In this document: in pieces, positions 34,423-43,543 of the stretch
Numbering within the stretch: the first letter of the stretch is position 1
How the letters are laid out: each line of letters opens with the position of its first letter
DNA from: Hymenobacter psoromatis
Lineage (GTDB): Bacteria; Bacteroidota; Bacteroidia; Cytophagales; Hymenobacteraceae
NCBI GenBank assembly: GCA_001596155.1
Contig: CP014769.1
Span: 135,991-199,990, forward strand
Reading direction: 5' to 3'
DNA length: 64,000 nucleotides
Position numbers and translations under genes: made by a program
Notes under the pieces: generated by a model
What the model was told of the DNA's origin: nothing
The model's database searches: none
The model's input: only the letters and a program-made list of their open reading frames with translations

Positions 34423-36018
34423 ATGGCACTTGTTAAAGAATTGAATATCTCGCCCGTGGGCCGCGTGGAAGGCGACCTCGACGTGCGCGTGTACATCGAG
34501 AACGGCGTGGTGACCCGCGCCTACACGCAGGCGGCCATGTTTCGCGGCTTCGAGCGCATTATGGCCGGTAAGGACCCGCAGGCGGGCCTTATCGTGACGC
34601 CGCGCATCTGCGGCATTTGCGGCGGCTCGCATTTATACTGCGCCTCGTCGGCGCTCGATACGGTCTGGAAAACGACCCTACCCCCCAATGCGCTGCTGCT
34701 GCGCGGTATCGGGCAGGCGGCCGAAACCTTGCAGAGTATTCCGCGCTGGTTCTACGCCATTTTCGCGCCCGATATGGTGAATAAGAAATTCGCCAATTTC
34801 CCACTGTACCCGGAAGTGGTGAAGCGGTTTTCGTCCTACGTGGGCACTTCGTTTCAGAAGGGCGTCACGGCTTCGGGGCGGCCGGTGGAAATCTACGCGC
34901 TCTTTGGTGGGCAATGGCCGCACAGCAGCTACATGGTGCCCGGCGGCGTGATGTGCGCCCCGACCCTCAAGGACGTGACCCGCGCCACGGCCATCCAGAA
35001 CCAGTTTAAGAACGACTGGCTCGAAACCGTGTGGCTGGGCTGCTCGGTGGCCCGCTACCGCGAGGTAAAAACCTGGGACCAGCTGCTGGCCTGGGTGGAC
35101 GAAAACGAGTCGCAGAAAAACAGCGACTTAGGGCTGTTTATTCGGGCCGGGATGCAGTTTGGGCTGCACAAGTTCGGGCAGGGGGTAGGGCGGTTTATCA
35201 CCACCGGCAGCTACTTGCAGAAGGACCTATATAACCACCCCACCATCGAGGGGCGCACCAAGGCGCTCATCAGCCGGGCGGGCTTTTACGACGGAAAAAA
35301 CTACTCCGTGTTCGACCAGGCGCTGGTGAAGGAGCACGTGGAGCACGCCTGGTACGAAACCGTGCCCGCCCTGCACCCCTGGGACGAGCCGCTGCCTACC
35401 CCGGTGCAGTCGCAGAGCCTGCAAAAATCCGATGTCAACGGCAAATACTCATGGTCCAAGGCTCCGCGCTACCTGGATATGGCCGCCGAGGCCGGGCCGC
35501 TGGCCCGCGTCGTCATCGCCGCCGACCCCAACCACCGGGAGCCGCACCAGATTTACGACCCGCTTTTCGGCGACATCATGCAGCAAATCGGGCCGAGCGT
35601 GTTTACGCGGGTGCTGGCCCGGATGCACGAAGCATCGACTCTCTACCACTACATGACGGAGTGGCTGAGCCAGTTGGACCTCAACGGCGAGTTCTACATC
35701 AAGCCCGAGGAGCGCGACGGCAAGGGTTTCGGGGCCACCGAGGCCGCCCGTGGTGCGCTGGCCCACTGGATTGAAATCGAGAACGGCGTTATCAAAAACT
35801 ACCAGGTAGTGGCCCCCACCACCTGGAACGTGGGTCCGCAAGACGACCGGGGCCAGGCCGGCCCCATCGAAGCGGCCCTGCAAGGCATTGAGGTAGAAGA
35901 CGAAAGCGACCCGGTGGAAGTGGCAATGGTGGCCCGCTCGTTCGATTCGTGCCTGGTGTGTACGGTCCACGCGCACGATGCCAGGAGCGGGGTGCAGTTG
36001 GCGAAATTCAAGCTGTAG
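34423..36018 (+). CDS. hupL: [NiFe]-hydrogenase large subunit (group 2a-like)
   Basis: Catalytic subunit that splits H2. The nickel ligands are C63/C66 in RICGICGGSH and C510/C513 in DSCLVCTVH. The distal motif has Ser where many groups have Pro (DPC). After H516 a 15-residue tail (AHDARSGVQLAKFKL) remains, which the maturation protease downstream should remove after nickel insertion. 531 residues, full length. Together with the small subunit, Hyp genes, nickel permease and control site 10, this points to a functional uptake hydrogenase that can feed electrons to respiration when organic fuel is scarce. An O2-tolerant, high-affinity role as in Huc is possible but not shown. Confidence 0.95.
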   Translation: MALVKELNISPVGRVEGDLDVRVYIENGVVTRAYTQAAMFRGFERIMAGKDPQAGLIVTPRICGICGGSHLYCASSALDTVWKTTLPPNALLLRGIGQAAETLQSIPRWFYAIFAPDMVNKKFANFPLYPEVVKRFSSYVGTSFQKGVTASGRPVEIYALFGGQWPHSSYMVPGGVMCAPTLKDVTRATAIQNQFKNDWLETVWLGCSVARYREVKTWDQLLAWVDENESQKNSDLGLFIRAGMQFGLHKFGQGVGRFITTGSYLQKDLYNHPTIEGRTKALISRAGFYDGKNYSVFDQALVKEHVEHAWYETVPALHPWDEPLPTPVQSQSLQKSDVNGKYSWSKAPRYLDMAAEAGPLARVVIAADPNHREPHQIYDPLFGDIMQQIGPSVFTRVLARMHEASTLYHYMTEWLSQLDLNGEFYIKPEERDGKGFGATEAARGALAHWIEIENGVIKNYQVVAPTTWNVGPQDDRGQAGPIEAALQGIEVEDESDPVEVAMVARSFDSCLVCTVHAHDARSGVQLAKFKL

Positions 36019-36059
36019 GGCAAATAGATTCCGTTGGCACCATCCCTCTATCCCCTGCC

Positions 36060-36563
36060 ATGAACCCAAAAACCGCCATTCTCGGCTTCGGCAACCCCGT
36101 GCGTAGCGACGACGGCGTGGGGTGCTACGTCATCGAGCAGCTCCAGCAGCGGGCCGATTTGCCGGCGCACATCCACCTGTTCGACATGGGCACGTCGGCG
36201 TTTGAGGTGCTTTTTAAGCTGGCGGGGCACGAGCGGTTCATCATCGTGGATGCCGTGGTGAACAGCGGGGAGCCGGCGGGCACCCTGTTTCGGCTGCCCG
36301 CCGAGGCCGTGGAAGCCGCCGTGCAGGACGACCCGCTGGTGTTTTTGCACGGCCTGAAGTGGGACCAGGCGCTGGCCTACGCCCGCAGGATTTTGCGCGA
36401 CGAGTACCCCGACGACATTACCGTGTATCTGGTGGCCGTGGACGATACCCGCCTCGAAATCGGCCTGTCGGAGGCCGTGCGGGCCGGCGGCCACCAGGTA
36501 TTAGAACTTATTAGCAATGAATGCTTTACTGCTTCGGAACGGCCATCTTCAGTTCACGGCTGA
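36060..36563 (+). CDS. Hydrogenase maturation protease (HyaD/HupD family)
   Basis: 167 residues. It opens with AILGFGNPVRSDDGVGCYV, the family start with the metal-binding Asp/Glu, followed by HLFDMGTSAFEVLF, FIIVDAVVNSG and the HGLKWDQAL segment with a conserved His. These endopeptidases clip the large subunit's C-terminal tail once nickel is in place. The frame extends upstream to 35949 within hupL, but ATG 36060 fits the family start. The 3' end overlaps the next gene by 47 bases, and the last 15 residues or so (after LELISNE) are non-conserved in style. Confidence 0.92.
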   Translation: MNPKTAILGFGNPVRSDDGVGCYVIEQLQQRADLPAHIHLFDMGTSAFEVLFKLAGHERFIIVDAVVNSGEPAGTLFRLPAEAVEAAVQDDPLVFLHGLKWDQALAYARRILRDEYPDDITVYLVAVDDTRLEIGLSEAVRAGGHQVLELISNECFTASERPSSVHG

Positions 36564-36828
36564 GCTGGTGCAGCGGGCCTTTGCCGGCGAGCAGCAGCTA
36601 CGGCGCGTGTACTACCCCGAGCGCCGCGCCCTGCTGCTGGCTCCTAAGTCGGACATCTTCTTCGAGAAAATGCACAAGACCACCTGGTTCGTGCCCAAAG
36701 ACCGTAACCTACTGGGCGACAAGGCCATCGACGTGCGCGATATTCTGCTCGATAACGACCTCGACGAGGCCGACCGCGAAGTAACCTACGAATTAGAACC
36801 CACCGGCGTGCTATGCGTGATTTTGTGA
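36517..36828 (+). CDS. Hydrogenase-cluster hypothetical protein (103 aa)
   Basis: A compact protein with strands LQFTAELVQRAF, RVYYPERRALLLAP, TTWFVPKDRNLLGDKAIDVRD and a C-terminal strand VTYELEPTGVLCVIL. No family recognised and no cysteine cluster or membrane segment. It starts inside the protease gene (47-base overlap, other frame) and overlaps the following TPR gene by 16 bases, so it appears translationally coupled on both sides. This tight packing supports a real gene of the hydrogenase unit, perhaps an accessory factor. Confidence 0.7.
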   Translation: MNALLLRNGHLQFTAELVQRAFAGEQQLRRVYYPERRALLLAPKSDIFFEKMHKTTWFVPKDRNLLGDKAIDVRDILLDNDLDEADREVTYELEPTGVLCVIL

Positions 36829-38360
36829 ACGACCCTGCGAACAACTCTGTGAACGACGCTGCCCTGCTCACCATCGTAGCGCCGCCCGCGCGGCACCCGG
36901 CCGTGGCCGCTGCCATCGGCCGCGAGCCGCGCCTGCACGAGCTGGTAAGCGTAGTGGCCGAAGCCCCGGAAAACGCGGACGACTTGCTGGTTGTGCGCGA
37001 AGACGGCCTGAATACAGCCGCCGACTGGTCGGAAGCCCGGCCGCCGGTGGTGTTAGCGCAGCCGCTGCCGTTTTCGCCCGAAAACCTGTTGGCGCTCGTC
37101 TTCGTGCGGCTGGATAACTGGGAGAAAGCCTGGCAATACGCCGCCCAAAACCCGTCGCTGGCGGCCGACCTCGCGCTGCTACGCGGCTTGCAGGAAGGGG
37201 CCCCGCTGGACGTGCCGGCCGCGCCCATAAACGACGTGGGCAGCTTCGGGCACTACCGCCGCTGGCACAACCGCGCCGTGGCCCTCCACTACGGGCAGCT
37301 GGCCCGGCGGCCCGCCGCGGCCGACGTGCAGTACGCTTACCAGCAGGCCATTGCCCACGCGCCGGGGGCCGATTGGCAGGCGTTTTCGACCAAGCACTAC
37401 GCCACCTTTCTGCTCGATAACGGCCAACTGGCCGAGGCCCGGCAGCAACTGGCCGCTACCTGCGACCTGCCCCTGAGCGCCACCGCGCGGCACGAGTTGC
37501 TGGCGGTAGAGGCGGCCGTGCTGCTGCAACAGTTCACCGTGCCCTACGATGCCGGGCTCCTGGCCGAGCTAAAAGACAAGCTCTGGCAAACGCTGGGCTA
37601 CTACGAGCGGCGCGGGCGCGGCCTCAGCGCCGCGCTTACCCTGCTCGATGCCGCGCAGGTGGCCAATTTCTCAAACAGCTTTGCCGAGGCGCTGGGCTAC
37701 CTCAACCGCGCCGTGGCCCTGCTGAGCGAGGCCGATGCGCCCGAGCTGCTGGCCAACGCGCAGTACCGCAAGGGCGTGCTGCTCTTCACCTGGGCGCAGA
37801 ACGGCAACCCGCAGTTTTATCGGGGGGCTATGAAAGCCTATCAGCAAGCCCTACAAGTGTTTACGCGCAACGAGGCGTACCCGGTGTTTGCCGAAATTCA
37901 GCACCATCTGGGGGTTATCTACTCGGAAATTCCCGATGAGGTGAAGAAAAAATCGGTGTGGGCGGCCATTTCGGTCAGTTCCTTCAACCAGGCGCTGGAG
38001 TTTTTTACCCGTGACACGCACCCCTACGAGTACGCCACTATTTGCAACCACTACGCCAACGCTTTCACCAAGTACCCGGCCGCTTTCAAGACCGATAACT
38101 TCGCCAAAGCCCTGACCTACTACCGCCAGGCCCTGGCCGTGCGCACCGCCGCCGCCTACCCCTACGAGCGCACCCTAACGCTGCTCAATTTCCTGGCCGC
38201 CGCCTGGCAGGTCAACCTGGCGCTCAACCCCGACCCCGCCGTCCTGCTGGCCGAAATGCGCGGCTATGCGCTGGAAGCCAGTGAACTGGTACCCGACCCG
38301 GCGCTGGTGCGCGAGGCGCAGGAACACCTAGAGCGGCTGGTGGGGGTAGAAGTAGAGTAA
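36813..38360 (+). CDS. TPR-like helical-repeat protein of the hydrogenase cluster
   Basis: 515 residues. The first 60 are variable; from about 85 on the sequence is all-helical with repeated 34-residue-like units (LALVFVRLDNWEKAWQYAAQ, VQYAYQQAIAHAPGADWQAF, FAEALGYLNRAVALLSEADA, FYRGAMKAYQQALQVFTRNE, FAKALTYYRQALAVRTAAAY). These are tetratricopeptide repeats. No signal peptide or membrane helix. Large soluble TPR proteins occur in some group 2a hydrogenase clusters and may help assembly or partner docking; the exact job here is unknown. It sits between the maturation protease and hypA. Confidence 0.8.
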   Translation: MRDFVNDPANNSVNDAALLTIVAPPARHPAVAAAIGREPRLHELVSVVAEAPENADDLLVVREDGLNTAADWSEARPPVVLAQPLPFSPENLLALVFVRLDNWEKAWQYAAQNPSLAADLALLRGLQEGAPLDVPAAPINDVGSFGHYRRWHNRAVALHYGQLARRPAAADVQYAYQQAIAHAPGADWQAFSTKHYATFLLDNGQLAEARQQLAATCDLPLSATARHELLAVEAAVLLQQFTVPYDAGLLAELKDKLWQTLGYYERRGRGLSAALTLLDAAQVANFSNSFAEALGYLNRAVALLSEADAPELLANAQYRKGVLLFTWAQNGNPQFYRGAMKAYQQALQVFTRNEAYPVFAEIQHHLGVIYSEIPDEVKKKSVWAAISVSSFNQALEFFTRDTHPYEYATICNHYANAFTKYPAAFKTDNFAKALTYYRQALAVRTAAAYPYERTLTLLNFLAAAWQVNLALNPDPAVLLAEMRGYALEASELVPDPALVREAQEHLERLVGVEVE

Positions 38361-38395
38361 CGTTCAAAAGAAGACTCATAACTATCTGTAAAGCA

Positions 38396-38773
38396 ATGCA
38401 CGAAGTATCCCTCGTTCGCAGCATCATTCGCACCCTCGAAGACGAGTTCGGGGCGGCGGGCGTGGCGCGGGTGCGCGACGTGTATTTGCGCGTGGGGCTG
38501 CTCTCGAACGTGGAGCCGGCCCTGATGCAGAACGCCTTTTGGGCGGTGCAGGCGGCCGAGGGGCGCTACGACCACCTCACGCTGCACGTGGAGGTGCTGC
38601 CCATCCTGGTGGTGTGCGAGCTGTGCGGGCACCAGTCCACGATTACCAACTACCGGTTTGCCTGCGCCGCGTGCGGGCGGCCGACCAAGAACATCACTCA
38701 GGGCACCGAATTACTCATTCACCAGGTGTCGTTTGAAGAAGAATCCCAACCCGTTAGCCCGTCCCGCCCATGA
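38396..38773 (+). CDS. hypA: Hydrogenase nickel-insertion protein HypA
   Basis: 125 residues. The N-terminus MHEVSLVRSI carries the nickel-binding Met-His-Glu, and the zinc site is formed by CELCG and CAACG, 13 residues between the pairs. HypA delivers Ni2+ to the large-subunit precursor with HypB. The C-terminal 20 residues are a polar extension. Its stop overlaps the hypB start by four bases (ATGA), so the two are translationally coupled. Confidence 0.93.
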   Translation: MHEVSLVRSIIRTLEDEFGAAGVARVRDVYLRVGLLSNVEPALMQNAFWAVQAAEGRYDHLTLHVEVLPILVVCELCGHQSTITNYRFACAACGRPTKNITQGTELLIHQVSFEEESQPVSPSRP

Positions 38774-39495
38774 ATATGCCCAAATCGAACCAGGCCCCGC
38801 TGGGCAAGGTGCAAATCGAGGAAACCTCGCTGCACCTGCTGAAGATGAACGACTTCATCGCCAAGGCCATCCGCGACCGGCTGACGGCCAATAACACGCT
38901 GGTTATCAACATCTGCTCGGGGCCGGGTAGCGGCAAAACCAGTCTGCTCCAGGAAACCGCCCGCCGCCTGAAGGACCAGCTGAAGCTATCCGTGCTGGTG
39001 GGCGACCTGGAAACCGAGCGCGATGCCGACCGCATCCGCGAGGCCGGCATCGACAGCCTGCAAATAGTAACCGGCGGCACCTGCCACCTGGAGGCGCAAA
39101 TGGTGTTTCAGGCCCTCGACCACATCGACCTGCAAGGGGTTGATATTCTGTTTATTGAGAACGTGGGCAACCTGGTTTGCCCGGCCTCCTTCGACCTTGG
39201 CGAGGACTACCGGGTAGTGCTGCTGGCCACCACCGAGGGCGACGATAAGCCCAAGAAATACCCGCGGATGTTCGTCACGAGCGAGTTGCTGGTCATCTCC
39301 AAGTCCGATTTGCTGCCCTACCTGCCGTTTTCGGTGGAAGCCGCCACCCAGGATGCCCGCGACTGCAACCCCACCATCGAGGTGCTGACGCTTTCCAGCT
39401 ACAAGGGCGCGGGCATGGAAGCCTGGTGCGAGTGGCTGCTGGCCAGACTCGCCGAGAAAAAAGCCGCCGCTCATTCTGAACCCCAACTCGCGTGA
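38770..39495 (+). CDS. hypB: Hydrogenase nickel-incorporation GTPase HypB
   Basis: 241 residues. The P-loop is CSGPGSGKTSLL near 49-60; VGDLETERDADRI and IENVGNLVCPASFDLGED are the switch and metal-binding parts with the conserved Cys of VCP. There is no His-rich N-terminal stretch, so it should insert but not store nickel. It works with HypA in GTP-dependent nickel loading. Its last bases overlap the hypF GTG start. Confidence 0.94.
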   Translation: MNMPKSNQAPLGKVQIEETSLHLLKMNDFIAKAIRDRLTANNTLVINICSGPGSGKTSLLQETARRLKDQLKLSVLVGDLETERDADRIREAGIDSLQIVTGGTCHLEAQMVFQALDHIDLQGVDILFIENVGNLVCPASFDLGEDYRVVLLATTEGDDKPKKYPRMFVTSELLVISKSDLLPYLPFSVEAATQDARDCNPTIEVLTLSSYKGAGMEAWCEWLLARLAEKKAAAHSEPQLA

Positions 39496-41894
39496 AAACC
39501 CACCACGTCCATTTGCGGGGCCGGGTGCAGGGCGTGGGGTTTCGGCCCTTCGTGTTCCGCTTGGCGCGGGCGTTGGGCCTGTGCGGCACCGTGAGCAACG
39601 GCGCGGATGGCGTGCATATTCACCTGCAAGCCGCCGACGACGTGGCCGCCGATTTCCTGGCTCGCGTGCGGGCCGAGGCCCCGCCGCTGGCCCGCGTAAC
39701 GGCCGCCACGGTGGCCGTGTGCGACCAGCCGCCGTTCGCCGGTTTCACCATCATCGAAAGCACCGCCGATGCCCGCGCCGCCCTCTGGCTCACGCCCGAT
39801 TTGGCAATGTGCGCCGCCTGCCGCGCCGAGCTGCACGACCCGGAAAATCGCCGTTTCGGCTACGCCTTCATCACCTGCACCGACTGCGGCCCGCGCTACT
39901 CCATCGCCCGCCAGTTGCCCTTCGACCGGGCCGTGACCAGCATGGCCGATTTCCCGCCCTGCGCCGCCTGCCAGGCTGAATACCACGACCCCGCCAACCG
40001 CCGCTTCTACGCCCAAACCATTTCCTGCCCCGCCTGCGGCCCCGCGCTGCACGGCTGGGAGGGCGAAAACCCCCTGCCGCCCGGCCAGGAGCTGGCCCGC
40101 GTGCAAGCCTTATTAGAAGCCGGCCAAACCGTGGCCGTGAAGGGCATCGGCGGCTACCTGCTGCTCTGCGATGCCACCAATGCCGCCGCCGTGCAGCGCC
40201 TGCGCCTGCGCAAGCACCGCCCCGGTAAGCCCTTCGCCCTGCTCTACCCCGATGCGGAAACCCTGCGCACCGACTGCCACCTGCACCCCGACGAGCTGGC
40301 CGAGCTAACCAGTCCGGCCGCGCCTATCGTGCTGCTAGCCGTGCGCGAAAACCCCGCCTCGGGCGTGGCGCTGGCCGCCGTGGCCCCGCGCCTGCGCCAG
40401 CTGGGAGCCATGCTGCCCAACGCCCCGCTGCTGGACCTGCTGGCCCGCCGATTTGGCCGCCCGCTGGTGGCCACAAGCGGCAACCTCAGCGGCAGCCCCA
40501 TTGCCTACGACGATGCCACCGCCCGCGCCACGCTGGCCCCGGTAGCCGATGCGTTCCTGGGGCACGACTGCGCCATTGTGGTGCCGCAGGATGATTCGGT
40601 GGTGCGGTTCACGGCCCGGCACCGCCAGCGGATTCTGCTGCGGCGGGGTAGGGGCCTGGCTCCCTCAGTGCCTATGATAGAAAATTCTGAAAATCAGAAA
40701 TTTAACCCACCAACCACGCTGGCTTTTGGGGCTTCGCTGAAAAGCACGTTTGCCCTCTCGGTGCCGGGCTACGTGTACTTGAGCCAGTACGTGGGCGACC
40801 TGGAGAGCTTCGACACGCAGGAGAGTTTCCGGCACGGGCTGGCTCATTTCCAGCGTCTGTTTCGTCAGCCCCCCGCGCAGCTACGCGCCGATGCCCACGC
40901 CGGCTACTTCTCCACGCAGCTCGCCACAGAATTGGCCGCCGACTGGCAGGCCCCCGTGCAGCTTATCCAGCACCACGCCGCCCACCTGGCCGCCGTGCTG
41001 GCCGAGCACGCGCCGAATGCCGAGCCCACGCTAGGCATCATCTGGGACGGCACCGGCTACGGCACCGACGGTCACATCTGGGGCGGCGAGTTTCTGCGGA
41101 GCCCGGCGGGCCAAGGCCCGCCGCGCGTGGCGCATTTTACCTATTTCGACGCGCTGCTGGGCGACAAGATGCCCCGCGAGCCGCGCTTATCTGCCTTCTC
41201 CCTGGCCCGCCACCTGCGCGGCGGCGACGCAGTGCTACGCCCCAAATTCAGCGCCCGCGAATACGATTTATACACTAGGCTGCTGGCCCAGAACAAGGTC
41301 AAAACCAGCAGCGTCGGCCGCCTCTTCGATGCCGTGGCGGCCGTGCTGGGCTTGGCCGACGCAGTGAGCTACGAGGGGGAGGCCGCGTTGCTACTCGAAA
41401 CCCTGGCCGCTGATTATGCGGCGCGGCATGGCTACGCCTGGGAGCAACCGTACCTGGCAGAATGGGAGGGCGTCGGCAACGTGCCCACGCCCATTCTCAT
41501 GCAGGAAATTCTGGATGACGTGGCCGCCGCAAAACCGGTCGGCTGGGTTGCCGCCCGCTTCCACCATTCGCTGGTCAGCATCGTGCGCAAAACCGCCGAA
41601 GCGCAGCAGCTCAAGCGACTGGCATTCAGCGGCGGCGTATTCCAGAATGCGTTGCTGGTGGACTTGCTGATTGATAGATTATCAAGTGGTTTTGAGCTGT
41701 TATTTCACTGGGAGCTGGCCCCCAATGACGAGTGCATTGCCTTCGGGCAGCTGTTTGCGGAGCCGTGTCATTCACCCGAACAAAAAACAGAACGTCATGC
41801 TCATCTGGCGTCCGCTTGTCGAAGCATCTTTACCGCTTCGTTGAATGAACCTGACGAAGCGGTAGAGATGCTTCGACAAGCGGACGCCAGATGA
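39492..41894 (+). CDS. hypF: Carbamoyltransferase HypF
   Basis: Activates carbamoyl phosphate and transfers the carbamoyl group to HypE, the first step of cyanide-ligand formation. 800 residues. Domains in order are acylphosphatase (HLRGRVQGVGFRPFVFR, 1-90) and two zinc-finger units (CAACRAEL...CTDCGP and CAACQAEY...CPACGP, 105-180). A YrdC-like domain (about 195-380) and a Kae1-like C-terminal domain (HHAAHLAAVLAEH, IWDGTGYGTDGHIWGGE) follow. It starts at GTG 39492 overlapping the hypB stop. The last 35 or so residues, from about EQKTERHAHLASACRS, are encoded by a family-A palindrome, so the original stop has been replaced by repeat sequence. Confidence 0.95.
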   Translation: MKTHHVHLRGRVQGVGFRPFVFRLARALGLCGTVSNGADGVHIHLQAADDVAADFLARVRAEAPPLARVTAATVAVCDQPPFAGFTIIESTADARAALWLTPDLAMCAACRAELHDPENRRFGYAFITCTDCGPRYSIARQLPFDRAVTSMADFPPCAACQAEYHDPANRRFYAQTISCPACGPALHGWEGENPLPPGQELARVQALLEAGQTVAVKGIGGYLLLCDATNAAAVQRLRLRKHRPGKPFALLYPDAETLRTDCHLHPDELAELTSPAAPIVLLAVRENPASGVALAAVAPRLRQLGAMLPNAPLLDLLARRFGRPLVATSGNLSGSPIAYDDATARATLAPVADAFLGHDCAIVVPQDDSVVRFTARHRQRILLRRGRGLAPSVPMIENSENQKFNPPTTLAFGASLKSTFALSVPGYVYLSQYVGDLESFDTQESFRHGLAHFQRLFRQPPAQLRADAHAGYFSTQLATELAADWQAPVQLIQHHAAHLAAVLAEHAPNAEPTLGIIWDGTGYGTDGHIWGGEFLRSPAGQGPPRVAHFTYFDALLGDKMPREPRLSAFSLARHLRGGDAVLRPKFSAREYDLYTRLLAQNKVKTSSVGRLFDAVAAVLGLADAVSYEGEAALLLETLAADYAARHGYAWEQPYLAEWEGVGNVPTPILMQEILDDVAAAKPVGWVAARFHHSLVSIVRKTAEAQQLKRLAFSGGVFQNALLVDLLIDRLSSGFELLFHWELAPNDECIAFGQLFAEPCHSPEQKTERHAHLASACRSIFTASLNEPDEAVEMLRQADAR

Positions 41895-41912
41895 GCATGA
41901 CGTTCTGTTTTT
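41781..41912. repeat. Large family-A palindrome at the end of hypF
   Basis: About 57-bp arms running CAAAAAACAGAACGTCATGC...AGCATCT on one side and AGATGCTTCGAC...GACGTTCTGTTTTTTG on the other, with a 25-base centre. It lies across the hypF stop codon and extends the reading frame. The arms, with a T-run at each end, could also work as a bidirectional terminator or RNA processing site between hypF and hypC. Confidence 0.9.
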
Positions 41913-41948
41913 TGCCTTATTTTCCACTGCCTAAAACCACTATCCACC

Positions 41949-42221
41949 ATGTGTTTAGCAATTCCCGGTAAGATAAAATCCATCGAGCTGCAATACGGCG
42001 GGCTGGTCCGCATGGCGAAGGTGGAGTTCGGCGGTATCGTCAAAGAAGCCAGCCTGGACATGGTGCCGCACGCCAAAATCGGCGACTACGTGCTGGTACA
42101 CGTGGGCGTGGCCATCACCATCGTGGACGAGGAGGAAGCCGCCAAATCCTTCGCCTACCTGCGCGAAATCGGGGAGCTGGATGAGCTGGTGGCCGGCAGC
42201 CAAATCGATAGACCCTACTAG
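41949..42221 (+). CDS. hypC: Hydrogenase assembly chaperone HypC
   Basis: 90 residues with the diagnostic start MCLAIPGKI, whose Cys2 binds the Fe(CN)2CO unit and HypD. The following strands ([38 protein letters not shown]) form the small OB-type barrel. It hands the iron centre to the large-subunit precursor. hypD begins 2 bases after its stop. Confidence 0.95.
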   Translation: MCLAIPGKIKSIELQYGGLVRMAKVEFGGIVKEASLDMVPHAKIGDYVLVHVGVAITIVDEEEAAKSFAYLREIGELDELVAGSQIDRPY

Positions 42222-42223
42222 CC

Positions 42224-43327
42224 ATGAAATACCTATCCGAATACCGCGCCCCCGAGCTGGTCGAGCAGTACCTCGCCGAGCTGCACCGCACCGCCACCCG
42301 CCCCTGGACCATCATGGAAGTGTGCGGCGGCCAGACGCATAGCCTGGTTAAAAACGGCATTATCAGCCTGTTGCCCGAGAACGTGCGCATGGTGCATGGC
42401 CCCGGCTGCCCGGTGTGCGTCACGCCGCTGCACCTCATCGACAAGGCCGTGTACCTGGCCGAGATGTGCGGGGTCATCCTGTGCTCCTACGGCGACATGG
42501 TGCGCGTGCCCGGCTCCAAACGCAGCTTGCTCGAAGCCAAGGCCAACGGGGCCGACGTGCGCATCCTGTACTCACCGCTGGAGGCCGTGCAGATTGCACA
42601 GCAAAACCCTGACCAGCAGGTTGTTTTCTTCGCCGTGGGCTTTGAAACCACCGCCCCCGCCAATGCCCTTTCGGTGGTCCACGCGCGGCGGCTGGGGCTC
42701 ACCAATTATGCCATTCTGGCCTCGCACGTGCTGGTGCCCCCGGCGATGGAAGCCGTGCTGGACGACCCCGAAACCAACATTCAGGGCTTTCTGGCGGCCG
42801 GCCACGTCTGCACCATCATGGGCGTGTACGACTACGTGCCGCTGGTGCAGAAGTACCAGGTACCCATCGTGGTAACCGGCTTCGAGCCCGTCGATTTGCT
42901 CCAGGGAATCCTGATGACCGTGCGCCAATTGGAGCGCGGCGAGGCCCGGCTCGAAAACCAGTACACCCGCGTGGTGAGCGACGACGGCAACCCCGATGCC
43001 CGCCGCGTCATCGAAGAAGTATTCGAGGTGACGGACCGCGAGTGGCGCGGCATCGGCAACATCCCCCGCAGCGGCTGGGAAGTGCGCCCCGAGCTGGCTC
43101 AATTTGATGCCAACCGCAAGTTTGACGTGGCTATCGCCAAGGCCCCTGAATGCGCCGATTGCATCGCCGGGCAAGTCCTCAAGGGCATCAAAAAACCCAA
43201 TGAGTGCAGCCAGTTCGGCAAGCGCTGCACGCCGCTCAATCCACTGGGCGCGCCGATGGTGTCGTCGGAGGGCGCGTGCGCGGCTTATTATCATTTTTCG
43301 CAGGCGGCGGTGCCGGTTTCTGCTTGA
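42224..43327 (+). CDS. hypD: Hydrogenase formation protein HypD
   Basis: 367 residues. Contains the conserved blocks [40 protein letters not shown] and the 4Fe-4S ligand Cys residues near the C-terminus ([30 protein letters not shown]). It scaffolds assembly of the Fe(CN)2CO unit with HypC and HypE. Complete, in one frame, directly after hypC. A palindromic repeat separates it from hypE. Confidence 0.95.
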   Translation: MKYLSEYRAPELVEQYLAELHRTATRPWTIMEVCGGQTHSLVKNGIISLLPENVRMVHGPGCPVCVTPLHLIDKAVYLAEMCGVILCSYGDMVRVPGSKRSLLEAKANGADVRILYSPLEAVQIAQQNPDQQVVFFAVGFETTAPANALSVVHARRLGLTNYAILASHVLVPPAMEAVLDDPETNIQGFLAAGHVCTIMGVYDYVPLVQKYQVPIVVTGFEPVDLLQGILMTVRQLERGEARLENQYTRVVSDDGNPDARRVIEEVFEVTDREWRGIGNIPRSGWEVRPELAQFDANRKFDVAIAKAPECADCIAGQVLKGIKKPNECSQFGKRCTPLNPLGAPMVSSEGACAAYYHFSQAAVPVSA

Positions 43328-43336
43328 TTGTACTGC

Positions 43337-43500
43337 GCAAACGGAGCGCCTCACCCCCCTACCCCCTCTCCGAAAAGGAGAGGGGGAGCCTGACGATTTC
43401 CCAATAAAAGCGTCCGTTTGCCGACGGTCAGCTCCCCTCTCCTTTTCGGAGAGGGGGCCGGCCCCAAAGGGGTCTCGTGAGGCGCTCCGTTCGCGCAATT
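43337..43500. repeat. Family-B-like palindrome between hypD and hypE
   Basis: Arms with GCGCAAACGGAGCGCCTCAC and, inverted, GTGAGGCGCTCCGTTCGCGC enclose a second stem of CCCTCTCCGAAAAGGAGAGG against CCCTCTCCTTTTCGGAGAGG. The CCCCTCTCC core links it to the repeats at 51586, 53552 and 57765, though the outer ends differ. Confidence 0.85.
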
Positions 43501-43543
43501 AAACCGATTCTCTACCCTAACCGCCCATTACTACCCCCTCTCC

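Noticed and set aside
41781..43500. Direct repeats here as a CRISPR array
   Set aside because: The repeats are inverted, single and of changing length; there are no regular spacers and no cas genes in the window.
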